A stretch of DNA of 64,000 nucleotides from contig NC_088717.1 of NCBI RefSeq assembly GCF_963576615.1, positions 18,648,108-18,712,107 of the forward strand. Reading direction: 5' to 3'. Within the stretch, counting starts at the first letter, position 1. The number at the start of each line of letters is the position of its first letter. Under the pieces are notes generated by a model. The model was given only the letters and a program-made list of their open reading frames with translations, was not told the DNA's origin and did not search any database. A program made the position numbers and the translations under genes. Shown here one piece after another: positions 22,175-34,444 of the stretch. This DNA is from Watersipora subatra (Eukaryota; Bryozoa; Gymnolaemata; Cheilostomatida; Watersiporidae).

Positions 22175-23235
22175 ATTATACCTCCTCACGATATCCTGTA
22201 TCATCCCTCGGCCGTTCTGATAGTCACCCATTTCACAAGAGTTGTGTTCCACTTCATCTCTATTATTTTCTTGCTTCTTGGTGGATACAAAATGGTGGTC
22301 TAACTAATGGTGAGCTCCTTACAAACTCAAAAGTAGTAATAAGTTTTTCAACAGCACAAATGTACTGCTGACTAATGTCTATTGTTTGGTCTACCACTGA
22401 TCACATGCACTCTTCATTGGTGAACTCTCCTAGCTTGTAAGATTGTTTTAAAGTTTCAAGTGCTTATAAAAACATAAAATAAATTCTCCAAATTGAACAG
22501 TTAAATTAGTTTTTTCTATTGTTTATTTGCTGTTGCCACACTTTAAAAGGGATAACCCATAATTTGTTTTTTAAATAGTTTAAATCAAGTTTTTCAAATT
22601 AACTTTAAAATCAAGTTCGAATCAAAAAATTTAAATTGTTTTTGTAGTGGTATTTATTTGGTCTTCTCAAACAAAGGCGGCCGTAGAATGAAGCATTCTG
22701 CTGTAAAACTATCCAAAGAATAAAGTGTACAGCAATGAATAACTTATAAGTAATAGCATGTATGAGCAAATCTCTTTTCCTTCACCATATGTCTCATTCT
22801 ATGCAATGAATGGAGGCGGAGCCAGTCACTTTATAGCCTAGCCGTGTGATTTAGCTCCTCCCATTGTTCTAGACTGGATGGCCTTCATCGTACTGGACCA
22901 ATAATTTCTGGCTGGTTTAGTCTTCAATTTGTCTGACCTTATCGAGGCCCTCTACAATTTATTAAATGGATACCCTAAAAGTTTGATCAATATCCATAAC
23001 CAGTTTATCAATAAGCATCAATAACCAGTTTTGTTAACTAATTCTAAATAACCAGTTAACTAATTATATGTGCTTCACACCAGCCTTTTCTCTACAACAG
23101 TGAGATTAGTATATCTCCATGTTCATTGATCATCAAGGTAGATCAACAGAGCTGGTATCCCAAAGCTCCAATGTCGAATTACTTCTCTTGTCAAATTTGC
23201 ATGACTAGGGTTGTGATACATAGGAAGTTTTTTTA
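22175..23235. other. Nothing recognised
   Basis: AT-rich DNA, with a TTTAAAT-rich low-complexity stretch at 22560-22645. No supported gene. Confidence 0.4.
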
Positions 23236-23239
23236 AAGG

Positions 23240-23590
23240 GTCGTCAGGTCAAATTTTAAAAGATTTTGTCAGAAAGTATAAATGTGTTTCTACCATTTGA
23301 GATTTTCTTTACTGTTTTAGACTTCCAAAATGTTTCATGATTAAAATCAACAAAACTTAATCACAATTAAAATACTCTGATGAAAAAGACTTCTCCAAAA
23401 ATAAAAGTAACAGTCGCACTTCCTGCTTTTCCTTTACATTACGACATCAGTTATTGCGTTCAAGTTGCAGTGTTACGTGTCTCTGTTGACATACACTTTA
23501 TTTTGTATTTGCTCATGATTGCTAAAATATAATTTCAACTATGATTTCAGATATACTACTATAGATGTTTTAAACAATTCAAAAATAGGT
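23240..23590 (+). repeat. Dispersed repeat R1
   Basis: This shares a block with 51880-52230: TTTGTCAGAAAGT, ATGTTTCATGATTAAAATCAACAAAACTT, then ACACTTTATTTTGTATTTGCTCATGATTG. No terminal repeats or coding capacity were seen. It is an unclassified repeat of about 350 bp. Confidence 0.5.
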
Positions 23591-26354
23591 TGGGTATCAT
23601 AATTTGTCTCATTGCTATCTTCTAAAAGTTGCGTAAATTTATTAATAACCTATCCTGATGAAACCGTATGTTTATTCCTTATAAACATTAGGCTACTGAC
23701 ATTATATTAGGAAATTCTGGGCCTCTTAACTGACCACCCATGCTTTATAGTCATGCAAAGTTAGGTAAACAGGTCTAAGAGTAGGGTCACAATATATAAC
23801 AGGCAGCAGAAGATTTATTAGAAATCAATAATTGTGTATTGTAAGGAATAATTGAATTGGTTTTATACATGCATGTAGCTAAGCAGATCATAAGTACTTG
23901 AGAAGTAAACTCAAACTAATGGTTAGAGAAAGCAGAAGACAGAGCCGCATGGAAGTCAGTGGAAAAGCCTACATCATAAGACAGTCATTGTCAAAATGGT
24001 TGACTGCAAGAGAGAGATGCAGCTTAGGTTTCTTTCATTTGTTGGTTTCCAGTATCTGTGTGAGTAAAAAGCCAGCAACTCAAGCAAGAAATAGGATTAT
24101 AGAGATGTTGCTAGAAAGCGTGAACGCAGTCTAAAAAATGATTTATTTTCTCACATTTCGGTTGAGAGTTCAAAGTACCTAAGTATGCAACAAATTAACA
24201 AATGACACGCTTCAGCAGGTTCACGCTGAAAACGCTATGATTATGAATAGTTACAAGTAGATACAGTGTTCGTTAGATGACTGACCTAACAGTATAAACA
24301 TACGGCTAAGAATGATGCTGGCACTACTTGAGAGACATAAACAAGAGCATAGACAACAGGCCTAGACTATGAACCAAATAGGCAAGTATTCTAAATTTAA
24401 CCCCTCTACCTGTTAACCGCTATATGAGTACTTGCAATGCTTGTCAAGCATTCTGCTTGAGCATATATTCAGCCTGTTTTTCAGCGTTATCAATAACTGT
24501 ATTTGTGTTTCAAGGTTTGCTGTGTTTAGTATTTATCTTAGTAAAATAATTTAATAATAACCTCTCAATAAATCGCTAATTCAACTGACTCTGTCAGCTG
24601 TTCCAATATGAACTTTTCTGAGAGGACAGTTCTATTGAATAATGCATTGACTTATCTTGACTTCTGTTAGTATAAATGCTACTTTGTAAAGTTGACAGCA
24701 AAGAGCGAGTGACTTTTCAAAGTATCATCTGTTTTTACATCTTTTTAGCTATACCCTCTGTCCATTTTCTACTTTGTGACAGTTGCAGCTTGAAACAGAA
24801 ACACTTAGAATATTTACGAAATGTATGTATACCTAAAAGGGATGGATCTTTTGATTCTTTGAACTATCTTTGTTGAAACGCTTCAAGCAAGTTGTTAGCA
24901 GTCTTATAATGATACCAGCCTCCCTTGAAAATGCCTCAGAGATGGCAAAATTCATTATTCTTCTATTTCACTAGAAATATACATGTTTTATTCCTCTATT
25001 CATATGGCCGCTCTCTTACTTTAATGACAGTAACTTCTAGAATCATCTTTCAACTGCTCCTTTGTATTGAACTTACTATTAGCAAACTATTGGACTCAGC
25101 AAGTTCTACCAACTCTGAGCTATTGTTTCTGCTAACACTGTTAACATAAAGCTGCATAGTCTTTTAAATCTGCACGAAGCTTTGCTGATGCACGACCATC
25201 AGGTCAGAGGTCAACATCATCTGTGCTAGTTTCCTTTACAAATAGTCTTCATTCCACTCTGCCAGTAGATTAGAGTTTGCTGTCTGGTCATTTCCAGGTA
25301 TTTTTGCACACAGTGAAAGTTAGATGGTCCAAATTAAAGACTGTTAAGCTGTTGAGGATGGTGTGGCTAGCCACTTGTAAAACATGTAGAAGAAGAGTGT
25401 GTAACTTTCAGGCTTATTCCCTCTTACCTATAAAAATGGATTCATATACTGACAAATGTGATAACCGTACATGTACACTGCTGCTGTTACAATACCATTA
25501 TGCGTGAACATAATATTCTCTTTTAACAGTGTCAGCAGGCCTTACAGGCTACACAAACAATGAGAAATGTAGGTTCTTTTAGACTGGTTCACACTATATA
25601 TCACAGTAGGTCGGTGTTAGTCCCACAATATTTTGATGATTGTCTGTTACAAAATTTTCACACTATCACAAACCCATCCATTTACATCAGCGAATAGTCG
25701 AATAGTCTGCAGTGTAGCGGTCTCTTATATACAATGAGGTCACGGAAATGATAAATTACTAGTCCCGCAGCAATTGTGATGAAAGAACATATAGATCAAG
25801 CAATGACTGGCAGCCAATCACTATTGCCAAGGTCGTGCACATTGCATAGGCTGCCGTGGATGCTTGGCGAACTATCAAGATTGTTTGACAGCTACAATAT
25901 TTTCCAATTTATCCGTGTTGCTTCAACAATGCCATCGGTTTACGATTAACATAGTCAATTACTTATCGCTGAGAGGTCAATGCTGACATATGGCAATGCC
26001 ATGGGAACCAGCCTTTTACTGAAACTGGCTTTGTTTGATGCTCGAGGGAGGGGGTTTGGAGTGAGAACCTTTTGTATTAATTCAATGGGATCAATTCTTT
26101 TTGGAATAATGTTGGTCAAATATATAAAACTAAACGGCTTCCGGGAAATGCAGCGAAAATTTTTTAAGGAAGATTTAATATTTTGCATTTAATAATTTGT
26201 TTATTAATTTGAGTATTAATAAGCTACTTTGGCTGAAGAATGATACTTATGAAACAGAATGAATGTGCTGCATAAATCAGCTTTTTGCACAATCATTAAT
26301 CTAATACAGAACTCCCTCATTTTACACTACATCAGTAGAGCTGGAAACATAAAC
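23591..26354. other. No supported gene
   Basis: About 2.8 kb with several open frames of 60-80 codons (23898-24134, 24676-24876, 24925-25149, 25277-25507, 25980-26192). None has a recognised domain or a paired splice-site context, and their composition follows the AT-rich background. Confidence 0.4.
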
Positions 26355-26358
26355 ATAC

Positions 26359-26744
26359 TGTTGTGGAATGTGATCTACTGAGAGCTGAGCTTAGGGCTGA
26401 GCTAAGCCTAGTCGGGCTGTGCTCAGTCAGGCAGAATAACGAGGTGAGAGTTAAGCCAGTCAGAACCAAGCCGAGCCGAGTAGAGCCAAGCTGAGCCGAG
26501 CTGAGTTGAGCCAAGTCAAAGCCGAGCCGGGTCAAGCCCAGCCAAGCAGAACGAAAGGCGTAGCCTACCCGCTATATAAGCCTGAACATTTGTGCTAAAG
26601 AGCAGAGCTGTTCTGGGCCTGTTCATTGCCTGTTACTCGATTCTTTCTTGAACACCTTGATGAACTAAGCAGAAATATATGTATTGTACTTTGCACGAGT
26701 TTTGTACTAGTGGAGGAAAGTGAAAATCGCACAAAACCTTTACA
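26359..26744 (+). repeat. 5' LTR of Gypsy element 2
   Basis: 386 bp, TG...CA. The U3 part is a dense array of GAGCCGAGCC- and AGCTGAGCC-type units. The promoter CTATATAAG is at 26572-26580. The R/U5 part ends GCACAAAACCTTTACA. Confidence 0.93.
26573..26579 (+). promoter_or_regulatory. LTR TATA box
   Basis: TATATAA is conserved in the 3' LTR (about 34272-34278) and in both solo LTRs. Confidence 0.7.
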
Positions 26745-26745
26745 C

Positions 26746-26763
26746 TGGTGGCAGCGGTGGGAT
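26746..26763 (+). promoter_or_regulatory. Primer binding site, tRNA-Leu type
   Basis: TGGTGGCAGCGGTGGGAT begins one base after the LTR. It is complementary to the 3' end of animal tRNA-Leu (AAG/UAG type), which ends ATCCCACCGCTGCCA plus CCA. That tRNA sequence is recalled, not looked up. Confidence 0.75.
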
Positions 26764-27231
26764 TGGTAACGATCCCGAGAACTCTACTACAGGACTTGCA
26801 TTGGATCACTGGACTCTGGATAAACTAGGGCTGCCTGAAAAACGGCAACAGCACTCCTACTGGAAGAACTTCCTACTGGAAAAAACGTAGAGGGAGCTGT
26901 GGAAAACTCTACAGGATTAGTAGATGCACTGCTCCGGGAGCAGACACCTACTAAAAAGACTAATTTGAGGAGGCAGCAAGCTCTTACTGGAAGAACCTCC
27001 TACCGGAAGAATCTGAGGAAAAGCTGCAGGAACCCTGCCAATCGGATCCGGTAGAAGCACTGCTCCAGGAGCAGAAACCTACTAAGGGATCCGGCAGGAC
27101 TTGCTTAAAGGAGCAGTGCGCTTCAACTAGAAGAACTTCCCATGGGAAGAAACCCATAAAGGAGCCAGAAGCCGCGGACACAGTAGAGGCACTGCTCTGG
27201 GAGAGGAGCAGAAACCTACTAGAAGCCAGAC

Positions 27232-27990
27232 ATGGCTAACAGGAGAGCCAGGAGCGCTGACCCGGGACCCGACCGACTAGTCGAGGCACTAGAGCAGGTG
27301 TTACTGATGCTGAGAGCTCAAGAACCGGCTCCGCGCTTCAGGACTCCCCAGTATACTGGGAAAGGAGATGTGGAATACTTTATTGCTCGCTTCACAGCAG
27401 TAGTCGACGTCAACCAGTGGATGGAAGGAGCAACTCTATTGCACCTTTGGGAAGCGTTGGGCAACCAGGCTGAAGACTGTGGGTGAGCCAAGGACCAGGA
27501 GGGCAGGCGCTGAGCCAACTCAACGTCCTTAGGCGAGAGGAAGGGACGACGCTGCAGGATCATGCTAGGGAGGTGGAGAGGCTGGTGCGCATTGCTGCGG
27601 GACCTGCCGAATCACCACCAAAATAGCATGGCTATGGAGACTTTCTGCAGCTCGCTGAGGGACCTTGCCCTGCAGAGACATTTGTTGGCCAGACCTATGC
27701 CGACGCTGGCGGACGGTGTACAAGCCAGAAATGACTATCTCAAAATTCAGGGAGGCGAGCGTAGGCCCACCGGATCTTTGGTGCGAGTCCTAGAGGGAGG
27801 AACCTCTGACTAGGTGAACTCAGCCAAGACAGATGTCATAGAACAACTAGCCCGGCTGGTCCAAACTTTCACAGACAAGGTGGAGTGGTTCCAGGAGCAG
27901 GTGCACGCCCTAGCTGAGAAAAGGAGCTAGCCAGCTACTCTTTGCTGGGGATGTGGACAACCGGGGCATGTATGAAAAAACTGCCCTCGC
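27232..27990 (+). pseudogene. gag of Gypsy element 2
   Basis: The frame starts with ATG at 27232 and is open for 84 codons, with a capsid-like segment (Y-T-G-K-G-D-V-E-Y-F then L-H-L-W-E-A-L-G). It then stops and continues in other frames. The zinc knuckle C-x2-C-x4-H-x4-C is recognisable at 27943-27984, but an in-frame TGA at 27973-27975 lies inside it, probably a decayed CGA codon. Confidence 0.75.
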
Positions 27991-28353
27991 CACACCAGAC
28001 CGGTTTCGGGAAACGAAGGACAGCCACAGCAGTAGCTCCGACTACTGGCTGTGCCAAGGCCAAGCAAATACGAAAATATATTAGGATTTCGCTGGACTCG
28101 ACAACGGCTGATGGCTGGTCTCAACCAGCAAGGACAAGGCCAAGGAAAATTCGTGTACAGGAAGGACCTGTGGTGACACGGAATTATTACCAGTCCTTGG
28201 GTGAGATTAATCTGGACAGCCCCCTGTCCCAGATATTGCCTATGCCCCTCCGTGCAAACGGCAGGGACGTAACCCGAAGCACCAGATGGTGACCCCCAAT
28301 CCCTTCCGCCCAAGACACTGAGAAGTATCCCCACTAGACCGGACAGTCGGAAG

Positions 28354-29371
28354 TAGTGCTGGGCATGAGTACTTCTTGGTCAATGGGTTTAGACCCGCCC
28401 CCTTCTGTTCGGGTTTTTCGAGTATCGGGTTTATTGATATGGATTTTATGTTTAAATTTTCTAAACAGATATATCTTCAAATTTACAAAGCAATTATATT
28501 TCTTTTCAATTTATTTATCATTTTTTACAGTTTTTATTGACTGACATTCGTACTCACAGCGTTAACAGGTGGATTGTTAAACAGTCAAGATAGTCTGGGG
28601 CTACACGGCATTTTTGTGTCAACAGGTGGCAGAAGATAGGGTCTATGGTAGCTTAATACTTAACCATGTTCTATGTACCTCTGACATTTTGTAGATGGTG
28701 CTCCAAATATCATAAAAAACTTTACATTATCGGCTTTTTCCGTTAGTAAGGCTTGTTGGCTTAGTAAAACTTGGTTATAATGAATTATGTAACCTATAAT
28801 AGCTAGCTGTGGTAATCAATTTAAACAGAGTTATTAATTTTTCACTGCTACTATCAATGCTGATAGCTGTTTTTAACAAGGCGATAGCGGAAACGGACTA
28901 AGGACCTATGTGTTATCGGTGATAGTGAACACGCGCCGTATTAAAATTGGCATAGATTTGTTTACGAAGCCGATTTGGCTAATTGCGCAAATAAAATGTG
29001 ATGTAAGTATTTCTTCTCACCTTTTAATGACAAGTAATCACTGCTTGACTACAATATTTCTAGTAGGCATAGTAAATAAGGTATGATACATTTTATTCTA
29101 TCTATTAAATTAAAGACTCGTTAAACTCCATTGTCATGCCTCCTTAGCAAAAAATGACACAGAGATGCCCTGTGGTCCCAGACTAAGAGCGCAGGGTGCA
29201 ATAGACCGAGTTTTTGTTAACACTACCCGACGGATCCGTGTACCAAAACCCGAACTTGAAAGTCAAAACCCGAACCCGAAGGACCGGAATACCCAAAATC
29301 TCTATTACCCGATACTCGAGAGAAGATAAATCCGCGAGTTCAACGAGTATTACTACCCATGCCCAGCACTA
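28354..29371. mobile_element. Nested hAT-type MITE
   Basis: 1018 bp with terminal repeats TAGTGCTGGGCATG and CATGCCCAGCACTA (the right arm has one substitution further in), flanked by the 8-bp duplication GTCGGAAG (28346-28353 and 29372-29379). The subterminal regions carry several copies of the phrase CGGGTTT and its complement. No transposase is present. It inserted between the gag tail and the protease of Gypsy element 2, and its AT-rich interior contrasts with the host element. Confidence 0.92.
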
Positions 29372-29589
29372 GTCGGAAGCCTGCCTTAAAAGCGGCAGGG
29401 CCGACCCTTTCTTCGCCTTGTGGGTGGCAATCAAGGGAGCAGCTGAATTGCTCTGGGCGTGGTACGGCCCGAGGTACTGACCTCACCCCACCATGGAAAG
29501 AAAGCCTTCCAGGCCTCACAGAGGATGTCCTGGAGGACACCACTAGGGCGCAAGCCCTCAGCCGACCGCATTCCACCAGCTATTCCCTC

Positions 29590-29940
29590 TCAGGAAAAGT
29601 GGAGAGACGGCCCATCCAGTTCCTACTGGACACGGAATGCACCACTAATCTGATCAATAAACAGGTATTTGATCGATTGCCAGGAACCGTGCGGGATCAA
29701 CCCAAGAAGAATGACAGCCATGGACTATTGGCTGACGGAACATGGCTTTTCTTCTACAGAATAATCTGTCCAACTATCCGCCTGAGGGATGTGATGACAG
29801 AGGAGGTTTTTGTAGTGAGCTGACTGAGCGAGGATGCCATCCTCGGAATGCCATTCTTCGTGGCTCATCAATGCTTTCTCGAGTTTGAGCAACCGGTGGT
29901 TTGGGTGAATGGCAGACAGCTGGTCTGCACAGACCGGCAT
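29590..29940 (+). pseudogene. Protease region of Gypsy element 2
   Basis: The retropepsin start Q-F-L-L-D-T is present, with Asp at 29629-29631, but the following Gly of the D-T/S-G triad is Glu. A TGA at 29821-29823 then interrupts the frame before the conserved I-L-G-M-P-F region (about 29845). Proteolytic activity would be lost. Confidence 0.72.
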
Positions 29941-31240
29941 AGGCAGTTGCTACAGAGCAAAGTGCAGGTGATAAAGGGGGTAGTGGTTTCCGCTCGAACA
30001 GAGATGGCGATACACTGCTGCATCACCGCGCAGAACTATTGTCCCATGGGACTAACCGAGAGATTTTCCGGCGGACCTCCCGTGGCCAGTAGCCTGAACC
30101 AGCCAGAACACAAGGGACAAGTCATCACCCGCTGCATGAACACTACGGAGTGGCCGCTGACTTTTCGGTCCGGAATCAATATCGGCACGTACACGGGAGT
30201 GGAGGCCCTACAGGTCGAAGAGGACGATCCCTTACTGTGTGATGCCGGTCCGACTTCAATCAATGGAGTGCAGGCTCACCTTGAGGAATTGTTCCAGTTG
30301 GCCCGGCCAAACTGTGAGGACAGGGGACAAACGTCCAGGTTGCCAACCTTGCTGCGTCGGTATGCCATCGCATTTAGTACGGGTGATGATGACGTGGGAA
30401 GGACCTCAGAGGTGGAACATTCTATTCCACTTAAGGATGGTACTCGGCCAATCCGACAACCCCCTTACAGACTCGAACCAGAAAAGGAGGCAGGTCCAGG
30501 ACCTGCTCAAACGAGGACTCATCGAGCCCGCCGGAGGAGCTTGGAGCTCCCCCCATAGTGTTGGTCCGGAAGAAGGTCGAGAAATGGTGCTTCTTTATTG
30601 ATTACTGGCATCTCAATGCCGTCACGGAGCAGGATGCCTACCCGCTACTAAGAATCGACGACAGCCTGGACGCACTGTCCGGCAGTCGTTATTTTAGCAC
30701 GCTCGATCTGGTGAGCAGGTACTGGCAGGTGCCCCTGAATGCAGAGGCGCAGGAGAAGTCAGCTTTCTCGACACGGTCCGGGCTGTGGAAGTGGAAGGTG
30801 ATGCTTTTCAGATTGACGTCTGCCCCGCAACCTTCCAAAGACTCATGGAACGCGTTCTACTTGGCTTCCACTGGAGAACGCTGCTGCTATATCTGGATGA
30901 TATTATCGTCATCTCCCCGGATTTTGATACGCATCCACATTGGCTGAAAGAGGTCTTCCAGAAACTCCACAAGGCCGGACTAAAGCTGAAGCCCTTCAAG
31001 TGTGAGCTATTACAATCTCAGGTTTGCTACCTGGGGCACATAGTAAGCCAGAACGGAGTTTCTACAGACCTCGACAAAATGGAGGCAGTAGCAAAGTGGC
31101 CAAGTCTGCGCGGAGTAAGGGAACTCCAAGGATTCCTCGGGACGGTCAGTTATTATCGACAATACATCCAGGAGTTCGCCACTATAGCACACTCCTTGCA
31201 CCGACTGACTGCAAAGGGAGAGCCCTGGAGATAGACGAAG
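29941..31240 (+). pseudogene. Reverse transcriptase of Gypsy element 2
   Basis: H-S-I-P-L-K-D-G-T-R-P-I-R-Q-P-P-Y-R at about 30418 marks the RT entry. Then come F-F-I-D-Y-W-H-L-N-A-V-T with F-S-T-L-D-L, and the catalytic box Y-L-D-D at 30890-30901. The thumb, with L-Q-G-F-L-G-T-V-S-Y-Y-R, follows. Three reading frames are used: there are shifts near 30490 and 30800, and a stop at about 31234. Confidence 0.82.
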
Positions 31241-31750
31241 GGAGAGCAGATCGGCTTTGACACGCTGAAGGAAAGCATCAGCACCGCCCCGATCTTGGGC
31301 TATCCGGATCTTCGAAGGCAGTACATCCTGGACACGGACGCCAGCAGATGTGGAGTAGGGGCCATGCTGTCCCAAGTGCAAGAGGGCTGCGAGAGGTTCA
31401 TTGCCTACTACAGCAAGACCCTCACCCCCTCGGAACGCAATTACTGCGTCACTCGATGGGCGCTACTTGCAGCAGTTAAGGCGGTCAAGCACTTCCGGCC
31501 GTATCTGTATGGCCAGGAGTTCCTCCTGCAGACAGACCATGCGTCACTCCAATGGCTATGCCAGAGGAGGGAACCTTCAAACCAAGTAGCCCAGTGGCTT
31601 GAGATCTTGGCGGAGTTCAACTACATCCTGGAGCACCGGTCAGGGACTCACCAAAGGAATGCAGATGGATTGAGCAGGCAAACCTGCGAGGACTGCCGGC
31701 AATGCGCAAGCATTGATCAGAGGGACTGGGGCCCTCATGGAAGGAGCTAG
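31241..31750 (+). pseudogene. RNase H of Gypsy element 2
   Basis: I-L-D-T-D-A-S-R-C-G-V-G-A-M-L-S starts the domain (about 31328). It contains A-Y-Y-S-K-T-L, E-R-N-Y-C-V-T, T-D-H-A-S-L-Q-W and closes with H-Q-R-N-A-D-G-L-S-R. The catalytic Asp residues appear kept; the usual Glu of the ERNY-C-x-x-E-x-L segment reads W-A-L-L instead. The frame ends at 31750. Confidence 0.82.
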
Positions 31751-31759
31751 CAAAGGAAC

Positions 31760-31960
31760 AAGGGCCATTAGCTGCGTGGGTACCGACCAGTTGCCTGGAT
31801 GGGACTCCCGCCCTCGATAGGGCGGGATCGACCCTAGGCAACGTCGCATACCCCGAGGGCTGGCCGGCAACCCGCATGGGACTCCTGCCCCAACAGTGGT
31901 GGGATTGAACCTGGGTGCCGGGGGTTTCCCCAAAGGGCTATCAGCCCCGCCAGGAGTGAC
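31760..31960. other. Short foreign-looking segment between RNase H and integrase
   Basis: A G/C-rich stretch with repeated phrases ATGGGACTCC(C/T)GCCC and GGCGGGAT or GGTGGGAT breaks the expected pol sequence between RNase H and the HHCC domain. It may be a small insertion; no clear ends were found. Confidence 0.3.
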
Positions 31961-32059
31961 AGGACCAAAGGGCGAACTAGCAAGGACACAGGCTACCGGT
32001 CAGGGACCAGTGGCCATCATGTATCGTGCCATCGCCACAGGAGAAGAGGTGCCAGCAGA

Positions 32060-33240
32060 ACACCTGGAGGTCGGGAGCTGAGAGCTGGACATCTGCATCA
32101 TATGCGGGGCTCTCTGCGCATGCGACAGGACGGCGTGCTGGAAGCACGCGTGGCCCTCAGGGCCACGCTAGATGGCGCACCATTTGCCCCCCCTCCCGGC
32201 CATGCGAGAAACCACGGTGTGGCAAACGCACACCCTGGCTCACTTTGGGGTGGGAAAGATGATAGGTCGCCTCCAACTGACGTGGTATTGGCCCGGGCTG
32301 ACGTCCACAGTCAGGCGGCTCATCAAGAGTTGCGAGGTGTGCCAGGACGAAAAGCATGGAGGGAAAAAAGCGGCCAGAGGAAAAAGAAGGCTCTACGCAG
32401 GACGACTCTGGTAGAAGGTGGCCGTGGATCTGGTGGGGCCATTTCTTGTCACCCAAAGGGGCTACAGGTGGGTGATGGTTCTCACCGAGCACTTCACCCA
32501 GTGGCAGGACGCATTGGCACTACCAGACGCCATGGCCCCGGTGGTCGCCAACGCACCGGATAAGCGGGTTTTCTGCTACCAGACCAGGGGGCACAGTTTG
32601 AAAGCCAACTGATGGCCAAACTGTGCCAACTCTGGAACATAGGAAAAACCCACACTACTCCATATCACCCACAGGCAAATGGAATCGTGGAGCCGAATAA
32701 CCGGTGACTCAGGGATTTCTTGAGGGCGCTGCTCTTGGCTCGGGGACAGGATGAGTGGGACTTACTGTTTCTTCAGCTGATGAGGGCATACAGAGGCACC
32801 CTCACTCCGCGACTGGAGAAACGGCCAACATGCTAATGTTGGGATGGGACCTGAGGTTGCCAGACCAGCTGGAAAGTCACTCCCCACCGACCGAGTTCTT
32901 TCCTACCCAGGAGCACGCTCTGGAAGTTTGGCAGAGACTGCAGACAGTGCACGAGGTGCTACGGCAAAGCCAGGTGGAGGTGCGGCAAAAAGACAAGGAA
33001 GAGCCATCGCTGTACGCCCCAGGTAACTGGGTATAGCTCACAAACAAACGCCGGAGACGGGGAGAAAATCCCAAGCTGCAGACAAAATTCGTGGGACCAT
33101 ACCAGGTCTTGAAGGTTTGGGGGAACTGCACATGTTTGGTGGAACGGCAGGGCCAGTCTTTCATCCAGAGCGAAAGAAGGCTAAAACCTTATCATGCTTG
33201 CCCAGAGAGGTTGGGACAGGCCCCAGCCACTCTGGAGCCA
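32060..33240 (+). pseudogene. Integrase of Gypsy element 2
   Basis: The HHCC zinc domain is visible at about 32220-32345 (H-T-L-A-H-F-G then C-E-V-C). The core starts with A-V-D-L-V-G-P-F (about 32420). The frame is lost before the second catalytic region at about 32575-32700. The C-terminal region with Q-T-K-F-V-G-P-Y-Q-V-L-K-V (about 33080) and R-R-L-K-P-Y-H is recognisable. Several frames are used. Confidence 0.75.
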
Positions 33241-33306
33241 AGGAGGGGTCCCAACATGAAGGGAGCTTGACATAGCAGGCCGGAGAAAAGGTATGAAGAG
33301 GCCAGA

Positions 33307-34024
33307 GTGGACCCTGTGCTGATAATGCTGTCCCCCAACTGGGAAAGGTTGCTGCTGGAGGCTGCTGAAAAGCAAGGACAGAAGGTAACTCCGGGAGAAA
33401 ATCCGGCTGGACCGGAGAAAGGAGAATGCCAGGGACGCCAAGGATATTCTCCAAGTTCGGTAGAAGCCAATCCAGTCCCAGTAGAAGAAGTTCCGGGAGA
33501 ACCGAAATCAAACCCGAAGGAGACCGGAACGGCCCCGACACCGGAGACTTTATCGAAGCCTGTCTGCCACAACCCAAGGCCGGCCCGGGCTACTAGAAGG
33601 CCGAGCCGGTACGGGAATGGGGTGTGCTACTCGATGGAGTCACAGGCAAATGACCCAGAGGTGGGAGAAGAGGACAACCAGGTAGTTCTCACGACCGCTA
33701 CCGTTGGAGCTTCTGTTGGAGCACTCACTCACCCCGGGCGCCCTCAGTTTGTTGGAGAACTTGGATGACACATGGGATGCGTCTTTGCCAAAACTATTGG
33801 CTTTGGTCACCAGAAGCTTGCAAGAAGCTGAGGAAGCACTGGGTGCACCGGAGCCTGTAGGTGTGGCAGCACCCAAGGGAGATCAGGAGTGGGCGGAGGC
33901 GACTGCTGAGGCCAGCACGAGCTGCCCCGGAGAAGATGTCTTCAAAGCAGATGACGAGAACCTAGACAGAACCCTGACAGGAGGTCTGCCGACAGACTAC
34001 CATAAGCTTTCTCTCAAGGTCTAG
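33307..34024 (+). pseudogene. Pol tail of Gypsy element 2
   Basis: A Pro/Glu-rich open stretch contains R-A-T-R-R-P-S-R-Y-G-N-G-V (about 33585-33625), a pattern often seen at the end of Gypsy pol proteins. It continues in another frame to 34024. No signal peptide, transmembrane segment or envelope-like features were seen, so I do not call an env gene. Confidence 0.5.
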
Positions 34025-34046
34025 ATTGGAGACCATGGTCACCAAT

Positions 34047-34057
34047 GGAGGGGAGAG
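34047..34057 (+). promoter_or_regulatory. Polypurine tract
   Basis: GGAGGGGAGAG immediately precedes the 3' LTR, as expected for plus-strand priming. Confidence 0.8.
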
Positions 34058-34444
34058 TGTTGTGGAATGTGATCCACTGAGAGCTGAGCTCAGGGCTGAG
34101 CTAAGCCGAGTCAGGCTGGGCTCAGTCAGGCAGAATAACGAGGTGAGAGTTAAGCCAGTCAGAACCGAACCGAGCCGAGTAGAGCCAAGCTGAGCCGAGC
34201 TGAGTAGAGCCAAGTCAAAGCCGAGCCGGGTCAAGCCCAGCCAAGCAGAACGAGGGGCGGAGCCTACCCGCTATATAAGCCTGAACATTTGTGCTAGAGA
34301 GCAGAGCTGTTCTGGGCCTGTTCATTGCCTGTTACTCAATTCTTTCTTGTACACTTTGATGAACTAAGCAAAAATATATGTATTGTACTCATGCACGAGT
34401 TTTGTACTAGTGGAGGAAAGTGAAGGTCGCACAAAACCTTTACA
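34058..34444 (+). repeat. 3' LTR of Gypsy element 2
   Basis: 387 bp, TG...CA, about 95% identical to the 5' LTR by eye. It is followed by ATAC, the second copy of the target duplication. Confidence 0.93.

Larger units (their letters stand above)
26359..34444 (+). mobile_element. Gypsy element 2, complete LTR retrotransposon, inactivated
   Basis: An 8086-bp unit is bounded by LTRs (26359-26744 and 34058-34444) that start TGTTGTGG and end TTTACA. A 4-bp duplication ATAC flanks both sides (26355-26358 and 34445-34448). Inside are a tRNA-Leu-type primer site, gag with zinc knuckle, protease, RT, RNase H, integrase and a polypurine tract, in Ty3/Gypsy order. The LTRs differ at about 20 of 387 positions by eye, so the insertion is not recent. 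Stops and frame changes break gag and pol, the protease active site is altered, and a hAT-type MITE is nested inside at 28354-29371. The interior is markedly more GC-rich than the host DNA. Two solo LTRs of the family lie at 16769 and 21815. Confidence 0.93.

Noticed and set aside
21849..22303. Open frames on both strands in the solo LTR
   Set aside because: They run through the GC-rich GAGCC units of the LTR and have no protein features.
33307..34024. Envelope gene in Gypsy element 2
   Set aside because: No signal peptide, membrane anchor or cleavage site; the R-P-S-R-Y-G pattern fits a pol tail.
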